Assembly (NCBI RefSeq): GCF_021155765.1
Contig: NC_060117.1
Span: 814,501 to 878,500, forward strand
DNA from: Diprion similis
Taxonomy: Eukaryota > Arthropoda > Insecta > Hymenoptera > Diprionidae
Reading direction: 5' to 3'
DNA: 64,000 nt
Shown here: piece after piece, positions 23,952-37,247 of the stretch
Layout: each line of letters opens with the position of its first letter
Position numbering within the stretch: position 1 is the stretch's first letter
Translations under genes and position numbers: made by a program
Notes under the pieces: generated by a model
Databases searched by the model: none
Seen by the model: only the letters and a program-made list of their open reading frames with translations
What the model was told of the DNA's origin: nothing

Positions 23952-26900
23952 ATGGGCACGGCCAAACGGGATCTCCGGACTTCCGGTGACCTGGTGATGG
24001 CGCCGCGGGTACCGCATGGATTAGCGGCTGCCGTCGAGGGGCTCACTCGGGAGGTGATACGACATCGGCCAGAGGACATTTACGTCTTTGCGGCACAGCA
24101 CTTCGAGGAGCTGCTGAAACTGCGGGACGAGTACGGAGCGGTTGGCAGCCTGCCGGGGCGAAGCGGAAACACCGCCGCCCTCCGCGAGATAAACGAGTCC
24201 CTGAAAAAGCGAAGCGGCACCGACGCCAAGTCTCCCGGTGAAAAAAATATGAGGGAACGCAGTGGGTGGTCGATGAACGAGACGGCGAGAGTCCTCGAGC
24301 GACACAGAAGCATATTTGGCGACAAAGGGCGGAAGGTCAGTACCGAGGAGGTTAGAGCTCTTGGGAACGAGAAGGAGAACAAGGCCAGGCGCGGGGATGA
24401 CGCAGGAGTCGACAAGTTCCCGGTTAGTCAGAAAAGGCGTGGCTCCAACGAGAGGTTCGTTAAGAGGCGGATGCCCAGAGACGCGGAGGCGGCTTCAGAT
24501 AACAAGTCGAAGAGTGACTGCAACGGGAACCCGAAGATCATTTCGCAGATCCCGTCCTTGACCGGCACGGGAAACCTCCTGGCTAAGGACATCAAGTCCG
24601 AGCTCAGGAAGAACCGGAACAGCAGCAAGGACAGTCGGAGTACACGCGAGGTTGGCTCTAGGCAACCAGGGGGATTGAAGAAGACGTTGATGAGGTAGGA
24701 AATATTTGAAATAGCGAGCGTATAGCCGTGTTTTTATGATTTTTGTTTTGCTAACAGCGTTGTAATTGCATTTCAGATCCTCGCGCGAGAAATCGTTGGA
24801 CAAGTTCATCGAGAGAGGAAAGGAGGACGATAAGGATGATTTGACAGGTGTGGTCAAGAAGGAGAAGAACGCAACGGATAATCAAAAGCAGAAGACTGAC
24901 GCCAAGGCCTTATCGCGGTCGCTGGCGAAGATACCGAGGACGATGAGCATGGACAGAGTCCGGGAGTTTGTCCTTGACAAGTTCCGTTCCTCTGAAAGTC
25001 TGGAGGAGCTGAGATCGACGAATTACGTCGACAGAGTGCAGGAGGTGATCGACGATGCGGCGCCGTCGATACTGAGGAGGGTGAGGGAGATGACCGCGAG
25101 ATCTTCGGCTGGACAAAGTAGCAGTAGGGGATACGAGTCGGTTGACGAATCGACAAGCACGTCGACGAGATCCGACAAATCGAATCAGACCGACGACGTC
25201 AGAAGCAGAAGCGCAATGTCGGCGATGAGACGGTCGAGAAAGTCGACGCGGCGACGAAGCCGATCGAAATCGGCGAAGATGTCGGCGGGTGCCGATTCAC
25301 TCGAAGGTATCGAAACCCTCGCGTCGGAAACTGAGCCGGTGAAACAGCCGGAGACGAAGAGCGTAATAGCAGATGCTACCAAGTCCGCCGAAAGTCGAAG
25401 CACTCTTAAGGGTCTCGCGATTTCGAGGGAAGAGGAGTGTATAGGATCCGCGAAGCGGAGCACCGGAAACGGTGAATCAGACGCATCCGATCATCCTGAC
25501 GCTACTAGGAAGGCTTCGGTCAGCTCGCCCAGCGTCTCCTTGCCCGCCGTCAGACCTCCATCGTCGAAGAATACCTCGAGAAGCGTGTCGCGAACCGATT
25601 CCGACAACCTGGTGCTGCCTCCGATTCCTCCCGAGCTTTCCAGGTCCCTAAAACAGCGGGAGGAACTCGTTCTCCCCAGTCTACAGGGCTCGGCACGAAC
25701 CCCGGAACCGAAGGGCGGCCTCCTCGACTTGGGAACACCCGATGGGGGTCCGTCTTCCTTCAGAAGCGCGGCTGAGGTCGAGCTCAATCTGCCCGACGCT
25801 CCGACGGAGGAGATTTTCAAGGATAGCTTGAATGTCACTCCGGATATCGGTGAGAACGCGTCGCCGAGGCCCGATTCGCTCGAGCCGGATGAGCACGGGG
25901 ATAACATTGCCGAGCTCAAATCGAAGCTGAATGAGGTGGGAACGTTTGGCGCGGCTCAGGCGAGCGTTGGGATAACCGAGAGTTTGAGGGAAATCGAGGA
26001 AACTGAGAAAAGGATTGAGAATCTACTGACGATTGAGCAGAGTCGGAGTTCGATCAACAATGCTGACGCTACGTCTGTAAAAGAAAAGCTTGTAGAAATA
26101 CAAGAGGCGGAAGAGCGACTCCGGAATGCGATAGATCCCGGTGCTAAAAATGAGACGCAGGAAATCCAGGGAGTAACAATAGACGTCGGGGTGAAGGAGA
26201 AGCTGATTGAAATACAGGAAACTGAGAAAAGAATTGAGAAGATATTGCAGCCTGAAGATCGGGATACTCGAAACCCTGATGTTGATGTTGGGGTGAAGGA
26301 AAAGTTGGCGGAAGTTGAAGAGGCCGAGAAGAGAATAGAGGAAATATTGCGTTCCGAGCCTCGGGATATTGATAAAGAAGAGAATTGTGCCGAAGTGAAG
26401 GAGAAAGCGATTGAAGCTAAGCATACCGGAATAACCGTCGAGGAAAGGATGCACTCTGAGACTCGAGAAATTCTGAAGGCGGGTAACGAGGCGGGAATGA
26501 AAGAGAAATTGATGGAAATTGAGGAAACGGAGAAGAGAATCGAAAAGATATTGCATCCTGGGGCTCAGGAAACTCGGGACGTTGGAAATGACGCTGAAAC
26601 TAAGGAGAAACCGGTAGCGATTGAGGATACCGTTATACCCATTGAAACACCGCCAGATTCCGTATATCGGAAAATTCCGAAAACCGGCGTCGATGCGACT
26701 GAACATAGAATCGAGAAGGTATTGCATCCCGAGGCACAGGCCATTGGAAAAGAAAAAAGCATTCGTGAAGTGAAGGTGGATCCGGTGAAGAATGTGGAAG
26801 TAACCTGTTCAGAGAGTCAGCAGATTCCGGAGAGCAGAACCGAACCTGCAGGATTTATGAAGGAGAAGCTGATGGAAGTTGAAGAGGCATCGAAACGGTT

Positions 26901-29900
26901 GAGCACCGTCCTCGATTCCGCTGGGAAAGAAGAAAAGCTGGGTCAAATAGGCGCCGGCCACCATATCGGCGGATTCGAGGACCGAAAGGATCCGGTGGCG
27001 GTAACGAATTCCGTTCCGAAGACTCCGTTTATTCCCGAGATTCCAACTGAGTACGTTACGAGCACGGTTGAAGCCGTCCCAGTCAAAGTTCCCGTCGCCG
27101 AAGAAGAAGCGAATCGCTCAACACCAGGTGCAGGTCAGAATTCCGAAAGGTCGACGAATGCCGGTGAAAATAGCGAGGAAAAATCTGAGAAGCTTATACA
27201 CGAGAGTAAGACGCTGGACGTAAAATCGGATGGGGAACAGCTGCCTTCGGGGACGCCAGAATCGTTAGGGAATTCCTACGTCCTTACCGAAGGATCGCCC
27301 TATGAAATACCGGACTCCGTAACGACGGTGGTGATCCCCGACAGACAGGCGGACACGCCGTCGTCGGAGATACTTGAAATCGTAATCGAGGAAGAGGACG
27401 CCCGCTCGAAAGACAGCCAAGACACCGAAGAGAGTCGCGAAATATCGCTGCGAAATATCCTTGATAACTTCGGGGAGATCGTTCACCAGGAGGCGACAAT
27501 CGTCGGGTCACCTCGCACAGACGTTGATTTTATCCGAGGGTTGAAGGCGGGCAATGAGGTGATTATACCCAAGCAGGATCTCGACCTGATCAGAGAAGAA
27601 GACGACAAAGAAGTGCCGGAGTCTCTGGAGGCGGGAAGCGTCGTTGCAGCCCCTAAGAACGCCGTGACTCCAACCCTCGACGACATAGCTGAGACAGAGG
27701 AGATCGACGACGTTTCTGGAAAACGAGAGACTGTTGCAATTGTGGAATACACAAAGACATCCATTCCCGAGGACGGGAGCCGCGGTCTGGTCGACGAAGA
27801 AGCGGGGCGGTCGTCTGGAAACCGGGAAAACGAATCTCTGGAGAGTTCCGGAGTTGAGACAGAGAATCGTGCCGAGGCTGAAGACTCCTACAGGGCGATG
27901 TCGCCCACGATGACGTCGGCACTCGATCTGCTTCAACGAAACGCCACGGAATCGACGACAACCGAGTCAACGGACGAGGTGAAGGAGACCACGATATCCG
28001 ACGACGGTGGAATTACGGCGCCCGAATCGTCGGTGACCTCCCCTTCCTGCGCCGAGAATCTTCTTGGCCCCAGGAACTCAGAGTCGTCGAACGAGGTGAA
28101 GGAAACTACGATTACCGATCAGCCGGCGGAGGACGGTGGTAAGAATCTGTACAGCTTGGTCCCCCAGTGCCATGGCTCGATGCCACACGTCCCAGAGTTG
28201 AATTTAGACTCACTCCAGGATATCACCGTTTCGTCGTTCCAACTCTCGGACGATCCGACTGCCGAAGAAAACAGCGACGTCGGTCAGCCGTCCAGCGAGA
28301 ATGAAACTTCTGCACTCATTAACGGGACGAATGAGAATAGGGAGCCCATTCGGGAAGATACTATTGTCAAGGAAAACGTTGTCGTGAGAGAAGATCCCTG
28401 CACTAAAGTAGTCGCCTACCTCACTCAGCCGGACGCTACTGTTACCGGTTCTAAATCTGTGGATATTGACGTTGAAGGCAATTCGGCGACTCTGAAAGTG
28501 GGAATTGAGGGAGGTGAAGAGGAGGTCGCGAAGAAGGTACTTGAAAAAGTGGACGAAGTCGCTGGACAAATTTGTGACACGTTGGACAAAAAAGAAGCTG
28601 AAGAGGCACCTGACAATATATCTGAGAACTTGGTTGAGCAGGTAAATATGGATGTGGTTAAAACGGAACATGGAAAACTGGATGAAGAGGTGATGAAAGA
28701 GGATTTCGAAAAAGTACACGGGGAGTTGGTCAAAAAACAATCTGAAGAACTACTTGAAGAAGGAGCTGGAAAAGAACCTGCGGACGTAACAGTAAAAATA
28801 CATGGAGAATGTTCTCAGAAGGAACCTGCAGGAGTACATGAAAAATTGGCGGAAAAAGTGTCCGAACAGGAAACTGTAATACTGCATGAAGACTTACCTG
28901 GAAAAGTATGTGAAACGATGGTTGCAAAAGTTCAGAGCGAGGTGGTTACGGATCAAGAGCCCAAAATCGTACCCGAAGGGGTACCAGCAAATGTAACTGT
29001 ACAGATCACTGAAGAAGTACACGAAGAACTTGCTAAAAGTAAACCTGAAGCGGTACACGAAGAACCGAACAAAATCGAACCAGAGGAATCGCGTCAAGAA
29101 TTGACTAAGAAAGAACTTGAGGAAGTGTCCGAAAAGGGTGATAAAAAGATAGTTGAAGACGTTCCTGAAGAGGTGGGTAAAAAGAAGCCTGAAGGAATCA
29201 CCGAAGAGGTGGTTAAAAAAGAACACGGAAAATCGGTTGAAAAGGTGGAGGAAATACATCAAGAAGTGCCGGTAAACGCGGTTGACAAAATACGTGCAGA
29301 CGACGACGAAAAGTCTATTAAAAAGGAACCCAAAGAACGGCCTGAAATAGAATCTAAAAAAGTGGATGAAACGGTACCTGCCGCGCAAACAACCGAAAAG
29401 AAAACCGAAGGATCAGGGGAGGAAGACCTGCACGTCATCAATGAGACCAAAATGGAACTTGAAGGAGTGAATGAAAAGACAGCGGATGACGCGACTTTGG
29501 TATCTCAGAGCTTGCAGATTGCGGAGGGACTCGAAACGCCCGCGGTCTCATCTGCACCTGCGGCCGCGGATCCCCCGCATGCGGAAGTAGTTACGAACAT
29601 CCTCGTCGACGATGGGACATCCGGAGAGCGAATGAAGTACCATATTTACGTACCCGAGGTAACGGCGAGCGAGGAAAGCACCACCGAAACTAGCACATTC
29701 AATTCCGCAGCGACGAAAATTCAGGCCGGTGAGTGCGGAAGGAATGTTTTCTTCTTTTTTACTTATTATACCTACTCGTTCTAATTTTTTTCTCTGCTAA
29801 TTTTCTCCCGTGCTATCTTTTTCGGGAATCAGGAGTTCGCGGATTCCTGACTCGCAGGCGGCTCCAGAGCGCTCAGCGGCGCAGTTCCACCCTCGACAGT

Positions 29901-32900
29901 GTTCCCTCGATTCAGGACAGCGTCGCGGTGAGTCGAACTTAAACATTAGAAATTAAGATGAAGCTATTTCTACCAAAAGCAGTCGAAATGACTGGTCTTC
30001 AAGAAATACCTAAAAGTAAAACAAATTTCATCTCATATTGATATAAACATATTCTATTATTGCATATTTTTAACCTTTAAGCCGCCGGAAAATCCAAGTG
30101 GAGCAATCTATCAAAACTCTGTACTCGGGGGTCTTTGAGGTCGCCGATTGCGAATCTGAACTCGAAATTTTGAAATTCAAGATTGCGGACCAAAATCCGA
30201 AATGACTTTTGGATGAAACTCGGTATTCGAGGGTTTTCGCAGTCACTCAACACGAACTTGAACTCTAAATTTGAAAATTCATCACGGTGGATCCAATGAT
30301 GTTGCGTAAAGTGACTTTTTGGATTTTTGTCCGCCTTATTAAATCCGCCATCTTGAATTTCGAAAATCTGATTTCAGATTCGTTATCAGCGACCCCAAAA
30401 ACTCCACATCCAGGTCTTATGCAAAACAACAACTTTTGAATTTTTCTATACCGTTAACCACCGGCAAGCCTAAATATAGACTTATTACACGTGATCGTAA
30501 CTTTGTATAGGTTATACTTAAGTATAAGTAAAGGTGATGAAATCCCAGCAGTCCAAAGGTTAAAGACAAGTCGTTTCGATTGGTATGGTAGTTCTAGTGT
30601 TAATTTTGATTCCATTTTTTCCTGTCACCTCTGCGACTTCCGCGCAGCGTCTTACCTGAAAGAAATCAGCTGTTTTGCTGGTAGATAGATATTTGCCGAA
30701 ATTTCACCCGACACACACTGCCGTAGAAAGTAGATACTTTCGAATAAATTCCGCACAGACATAAATTCTACATATTATCGTACAGTGGATGTAGCACCAT
30801 GTGAAATGCATGTACAGTCGTCGCATTCGTGCTGCAGGATATTTATAGTGTTTTCAAAGTGTGCTAATGAAACACTAGCGAACAGGCATTTATAAGAAAA
30901 AATATGCACGCAGTTATGTGTAGTAGGCAGAGTTCAGACAGGAAGTGCGAATAAGAGCTTGACGAGGCGTTAGCACGTTTCGTTCCGTTACGTAATCAAT
31001 TAACGTTATATTTTCGCTGACGAAACCAAATTAGTAAGTACAACGTTATTTTTTCCCCTCATTTAGCCTCATTTATCGAGTGATTATTTGGGTGAAACTG
31101 TGACGTGTGTAAGTTTGGTTTTTTCACTTTTCTTTTATGAGTGAATATTTTTTACTTTTTGTTCTTTCCTCATTTTTGGCACACCTTCCTGGAATCCGAC
31201 GCCGCTTTCTATTAAAATTCTTAACGAGGCACGAACAACGACTCTTTAACCCCGGCGCGTTGGGTCCTTGACCCCTTTGGTGTAAAAAATCTTTTTCACA
31301 TCCGTTCGCGCGAGCTAATCAATTTCTTCGATCACTCTTTACGACCGCCTTCCATCGACTCCGGGTGTTTACGTATATCCGTCTGATTCATTTTCCCATT
31401 CTTCCATATCTATGCGGGAAAGCTCGTCCGGCGTACGTGCCAGTATAATCGTATTACTATCTCGTGGACATACGTATATGCCCACATACCTACCTATAAT
31501 GTATACCTACACGCATAGCGGATGTAGGTATAGGAAAAATGACGGCCTCAACCTTGTTTGTCGAGGCGTTATAGCCGTTCGTTCGTGACTGCGACGACGC
31601 ACGCCGAGCCAAATTAATAGTCTATTTCCGGTTATTCGGTTTGCCTTGCGAATTGCATATTCGTATATTGTGTACAGCCTACACATGCAAACGTTTTACA
31701 GTATAATGCGGGCTCTCGCGGTAAACAATTCTTAAAAACAACAATCGGCGATTTGAATCCGGATTAATTAACACGTTCTCACCTTGCACCTCGATTTTAT
31801 CCCTCGTCGTTGATCTGTTTTCCTCAATCGCCCGGCGAAACTTTTGCATTTATAATATATTATACTTATCGTACGTACGGATATTGGCGAGAGTGTTTCG
31901 GATGAAAGGAGAATTGAACGATTGGGGAAAAAGAAAATTATTATTGAAAATCTATGTACATTTACATATATTTCGATTATGTATACATTGTACATATCTC
32001 GGAGATTTATTTTGAGAGTGTAAATAATAATAGTCAGACAGGGATTTGTTGGCGGGTTTGCTGACGCAATGACGGAAGGTATATAGGTGTATACATGAGT
32101 ATTAGCGGTTTTGCTAGTGGGTGCTGCAGCACATATCAGGCTCATAATGACGTCACGGCAAAAATATATATTTACGTACATCTATTTTAAACCGACAGCT
32201 CGTGCCGAGGCGACGATTTACCGGCATATTTCTTTTTTCTGTTTTTTTTTTTTTTTTTTTCTTTTTCTTTCCTCCCCCACCAGATTTATTACGCCTGAAT
32301 TCTGCAAAATATTATTATTGTGCGCGTGTAACGTCGTTATTACGTGCGTTGTGAACGAAATATTCTTGAAAATGAATAAGTATAATAAAATATTACGTTA
32401 TAATGTACGAGAAAACTTTAATCAACTTCTTCGATAAGGAAAACCCGCGAGGAAGTTTTGCTTAGATTTTTCCTCAACATGTGGAAATTGACGGAGTAAT
32501 AGAAAGGAGGAAAGTAAGATTATAAGAAGAACGAATCGTCTGAGTTTGTGTTCGTTGTGTGAATTCATGTAGTAGAGGGGCAGAGGAGAGGAGAGAAGAG
32601 AAGAGAAGAGTTCGTCACACACGCAGCAGAGATGTATTGTGCTTTTCAGACTAATAATAGATCGTTTCATTCACAAGGTCCTTACGTACACATGTGTTAG
32701 AACTAACTCACACATCGGTGATCTGCTGATCGCAATGCCGAATCGTCGTGCTCCGCGAGTGGAACGATAACAACATTTTATATCCGTGGGACGAATTCGC
32801 CGTGTATAAATCTACGAGTGTTACACGCGTAGAATATGTATTATATGTATACGCATATAGCTTCGATATAACTCGCTGTCTGGTAAACGATGCTAATCGT

Positions 32901-35900
32901 AAGGAGCCTCGACGATGAGGATGAACAGCGGTGCAGGCTTCAGAGGCTTAATAGCTTCTTCTGAAATCTGTAATCCATTCTCCCAACATATTAACGTAGG
33001 TGGGTCTATAACATCTTGGCCGAATCTTTTTTCAACCATCCTAATGAATCAACAATTTTTCGTAGGTGGATGTAACGATATTGTCAATATTTCACTTTGA
33101 TACTTTCGTTTGAAAATTTGAAAAATTCTACTCCGAGATCTCGCAATGAAAAGATGCTGCGGCGTTAGATTTTTTCTTTCTTTTTCCAATGGGATTGGAA
33201 AGGATGGCGTTGATTGATTTTCACTCGATTCTATTAATAACTAACGTTCTGTTCATCGCTGTTATAGAGGGATGGTTATCGTTTTATCAAAAGCGGTTCT
33301 GGCACTACCCAGGGATATTCGATTAGCTCTAAAAAATCTTCTGCCTCTAAACCGCGAGCGTTGATGGATTCTAGAGATGGTGGGCAGAAGGAGAAGAAGC
33401 CTGGTGGTACAAGGATGAGGATGAGGATAAGGATGATGATGAGGATGAAGATGAGGTGGAGGAGGAGGAGGAGGAGGAAGAGATGAGAAAAAAAGCACCG
33501 CACCACCGTGTAAACATTATACGGTATCTACATTTGACGTGGGTGCTGCTCACGGCGCGCGGCTTTCTAAAAATACAGAGTAAAGGCTTCTGGCCGAGAT
33601 CAGGCTATCTTCGACGAATTCCAAACAGTAATAACAATCGGCGAAACGGCGATAATGTCGGTCTGTCTTCCCTTCTTTTCTCCAACTGTTCGATAGAATA
33701 CTCAATGACACAATTATACTCGACAGACGAATACGGCAGACGATGTTTTTCTTTCTTTCCGTTACGATAGGACAGTGTAATATTAACAATCTTACGTAAA
33801 ATGGGATTTCATCTAACGACGGCGTGTCGTTGAAAGAGAATAAACGTCAGAGAACGGGTTTGTCGTAGAAAGACGACGGATGGATGGATGGATGGACGAT
33901 CCGAAGCCTTGGCAAAGACAGATGCTGGGCTGATGCTCTTAAAATAATTTACACATCTGTAAAGTAATCGCTCGTTCGAGCCTCTCTCGGTGGGCAAGAA
34001 CGTGAAAAGTGCGGCAGCTGGTCGTTTTAACTCTCTTGTCACCTACGCGGTGAAATTTATTTATTTATTTATTTACTTTTAATTGCAGTCAATATTTTGG
34101 ACCGATTTAAGTTACACGAAAGACAGGAAGCTCCGGGTATCATCGAAACGAGGCAGTCTTCAAAGAGGCCAAGTCGAAAGTCTGGCCACTTGTGCAGGTA
34201 GCAGGTGCCAGAGGATAGAGAATGAGAGATTCGATGGGATTCCCCTACGCCCACTGCTCCCCAGCCAGCCCAAGGGCAAGATACATGGAAGGCGGATCTG
34301 TTCAATGTTTGGATAATTATAAACGAAGAACCGTTTCTGTGTAATAGTTCGGCGATTATTCATCCCGCGGCACGCGTGTTATATTGCTCTATTTCCGAAA
34401 CGTATAGACAGAACGAAAGCCGCTGCTGCTGCTGATGCTGAAGCTGATGCTGCTGTTGCAATGGACTCCGGCATTTTAAGCTGGCAACCTCCCTATTAAT
34501 CTGTATACGAAAACTGGCTCTGTGGAATTCACGCTATTCGGGTTAATTTTAACGATCGTTATCTCAAACGTCAACATACGGCTGGAAGAGGCCGAAGGAT
34601 CTCATTCCTTTTTCAACCTGTTGTATTACATGTTGTATGAATTACACACGTGTGTGTGTGTGGGTGCGTGTATGATATCGAAGATTATGTTTAGGATATA
34701 ACCGCATTTTCCTCCGTTGAAAAACTTTGATTTCGTAATCCTTGACGAGCCAGAAGATTCCAGTATAAGAAACCGCTAAGCTGCTGGTGTCCTTTGACCA
34801 TCTTCAACGCGGAATTGGACGGTTTAATGACGCGAATTGTGCAGCAGCAGTGGCGGCTTGGACATCAGCCTCGTCTATGGCTAGGAGCTGGCACGCAATA
34901 TTCATAATATGTATGTAACATACGAGGTGGGAATTGCCGGGGCAATTTTGTAGAACGCCCATCGTGCCGGAGCAGGTTTTATGGCCTCTAAAACTCGCAA
35001 CTCGTTACAACGAGCGTCGAACTTAAATTTCACGTGTTTGTCGTCATCCTGCGTTTAACGACGGGGTGATTCCTCTATTTTATTTTTCTATATTTATCCG
35101 CACGTATCGACTTCTACTCTATTCCATTCGCCGATGAATCAAATTTTCAACATCCACTATCACTGGACCTTGGTGTATATTGTAAATATACCAAGATCCG
35201 TATATACAGACATCAAGTTGAGGTCAGTGTGTAATGCAAATGGAATGCCCGAGCGTGCATGCATCTGTCACGCACGTTAGGCACAAGTCAATTATCATCT
35301 CTGGTAACGAATTATTTCTATAACGTAGGTAGAAGGCCGTCGTTTGACCGTTTGATAAAGTGATTCACGATAGCGGAGCATGATGGCACAGTCTGCACCT
35401 ATACCTATACCTATACCTATACCTATACCATGATCATCGAAGCGCCCGATGGTTCGTAATTTTCTACTTGATACCAGTTGACCCGAAAGTATTAACGGGT
35501 CACGGCCTAGATCATTATTATTGTTCCCTTTCCAAGAATAGAAGCACTCGGGACGGATTTTAAGTGCTCATCATGAAACCCCTGCATGCTTGCCTGCCTG
35601 CCCACAGCCACTTTGTTTCACACGCGACGTTCACGCAACTTTTCTCCTCCTTATCTATAATATCTATCCTCCTGCACGAAATTAGGTACGTACCTGTCTT
35701 AATTATCCTTGTCGAGAGCGGACAGTTTTTTAAACAACCTGTTGTGTAAACAGGCGGATGCGCCGCACCTGGAACCGATCGAGGAAGTCGGACTAGCCCA
35801 AGCTGCGACCACGATTCAGAGCGGCTATCGCGGTTACAAAGCGAGGCAGAGACTACGCCGCGAGGATGCGGTTCAAAAAACAACGTTGTCGGTGGAGGGC

Positions 35901-37247
35901 GCGTTTTCTGGTAACGGCCTGCAGCATACCGGAGAATTTCATGACTGTTTACCACTACCGGTGATTGTCGGCGACCTCAAACCCATTGATAAGTTATCAG
36001 CAGGACGTCAACGTCAACCACCCGAACCTGCCGGTCGTACCGACGATCCGGCGATCAGTAGAGAAACCGCGAAGATAGCTCAGCGGCTTGCTGTCAGTGA
36101 GGATAACAACGGCACGGAAAAGCGCGAGGACCCTATAGAGGAGAATCACGATTCCACGGAATCTTGTAGCGGCAAAGAGGGAGATGACGAGGAATCGAGG
36201 TTTCGATTGATCGTCGAAAAGTATCCTCACGCCGATCAGGGACTCAATTTTGTCGTAGTTTCGAGCAACGACGCGGTCCTCCAGAGTCAGTACCTCAACT
36301 TCATAACCAGCATCGAGGAAGTTCCGAACGACACGGACTCCCTGGTCGGTTCCGGGCCGAACTTGAGGGTGATCGAGGACCTTCAGTCCTTTTTGAAGAG
36401 CACCGCCGGCCTCGAAAGCCTACCGAACGACACGACTTGCTGCAGTGACGTGTCTGCGAGCAGCTCGATGAGCGTCAGAGAGCCTCTGGCGATTCCCGGG
36501 ACACCGGCGACGGGAGTCATAATAGAGGAACTTTCGAAAACCGAGGAGGAAAGCGCAATTCCGGATGTGATAACATTGACGTCGGTAAACAACTCGAACG
36601 ACGTCAACGACTCGGTAACGAATACCGATGACGGAAACTCGGACGTGCCGGGAGATTCGCTCGTCGATTTACCCGGATTGTCTCTGGAAACTAAGCACGT
36701 CACGCCGATGGTTACGGACGTTGGAAAGGAAGCCGAGGCTGGTGTCTCGGTCGATGAACGTCCGGAGGTCGAACTGCCCGGGGAAGTACCTCAGGACGGA
36801 TCTCTTGGCACGATGTCGTTCTCGATGAACGTTGAGGATATGCTTGGCCTCGGGGCGGAGAGCGATCCTCCCTCGAAGATGAAGCCGATTTTCGAAGTCA
36901 CCGTCACGCCCAGGGACTTGTTGAAGCTGACTAGCAACAGGTCCCAGGGCAGTCAGGCCAGCGGTGAAAGGGTCGAATCTCCGGTCACCATGATGCAGAT
37001 CGTGCCGAAGAGCGTCGAGGAGAAATCGGACAGGTCGGAGGACGAGAGAAGCGGGGAGCCCAAGAGTTCGAAGGGAAAGATCGGTAGCGCCGAGGGTAAT
37101 TCTGATCCGATTAAGGAGAGTCGCGATGATTCGGCTCAAGGGAGAAGGAAAAATGAGGTCTCCAGTACGGCGGAAACTTCGCGAACGTATTCGAACGATA
37201 AAAGTAGTCACGATTCCCCGACTGGAGGAGAGAAAAATGTGGTTTAA
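23952..37247 (+). CDS. Giant RIIa-domain and IQ-motif protein (SPA17-like layout)
   Basis: Four exons: 23952-24694, 24777-29728, 29833-29927, 35754-37247; 7,284 nt, 2,427 residues. The ATG at 23952 is chosen because a strong pyrimidine tract and AG end one base before its exon (23951); an upstream in-frame ATG at 23850 would translate that tract as poly-Ser. Residues about 20-62 form an RIIa dimerisation/docking domain (VPHGLAAAVEGLTREV, EDIYVFAAQHFEELL). A very long acidic, Lys/Ser-rich linker follows, including ~35-residue repeats with the core KEKLxEIxETEKRIEKIL (25975-26930) and a second Glu/Lys/Val repeat zone (28480-29400). An IQ motif is split across exons 2/3 (AATKIQAGVRGFLTRRRLQ) and another opens exon 4 (AATTIQSGYRGYKARQRL). 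An RIIa domain plus C-terminal IQ is the SPA17/CABYR arrangement: anchoring-protein docking plus calmodulin binding. The function of the linker is unknown. Confidence 0.75.
25975..26930 (+). repeat. Coding tandem repeat, about 35 residues per unit
   Basis: Within exon 2 of the RIIa/IQ gene, about eight units spaced roughly 100-105 nt apart. The best-kept cores are VKEKLIEIQETEKRIEKIL, VKEKLAEVEEAEKRIEEIL and MKEKLMEIEETEKRIEKIL; some units are decayed (TKEKPVAIEDTVIPIETPP). Heptad-like spacing of Leu/Ile suggests short amphipathic helices. Confidence 0.8.
30127..30404. repeat. Foldback (inverted-repeat) element in intron
   Basis: The left arm (about 30127-30211) and right arm (about 30311-30404) are diverged inverted copies: GGTCGCCGATTGCGAATCTG on the left pairs with the complement of CAGATTCGTTATCAGCGACC on the right, and AAATTCAAGATTGCGGAC pairs with the complement of the GTCCGCC...CATCTTGAATTT stretch. 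A further direct copy of the left-arm start lies at about 30215-30290. This resembles a non-autonomous interspersed foldback element; no coding capacity. Confidence 0.55.
35397..35430. repeat. CTATAC hexanucleotide microsatellite
   Basis: About five and a half perfect copies of CTATAC inside the large intron. Confidence 0.9.

Larger units (their letters stand above)
29928..35753 (+). other. Large intron 3 of the RIIa/IQ gene
   Basis: A 5.8-kb interval with no supported exon. It contains a foldback repeat (30127-30404), a T-run at about 32233-32260, a purine-rich GAT/GAG tract at about 33410-33480 and a CTATAC microsatellite near 35397-35430. Confidence 0.6.

Noticed and set aside
27265-29388. 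Long minus-strand Phe/Leu-rich frames opposite the RIIa/IQ exon
   Set aside because: Reverse complement of Glu/Lys codons naturally gives Phe/Leu/Ser-rich open frames; shadows only.
33371-33553. Acidic or Ser-rich frame near 33370-33550
   Set aside because: It is a GAT/GAG purine microsatellite read in different frames, with no supporting splice sites or flanking coding sequence.
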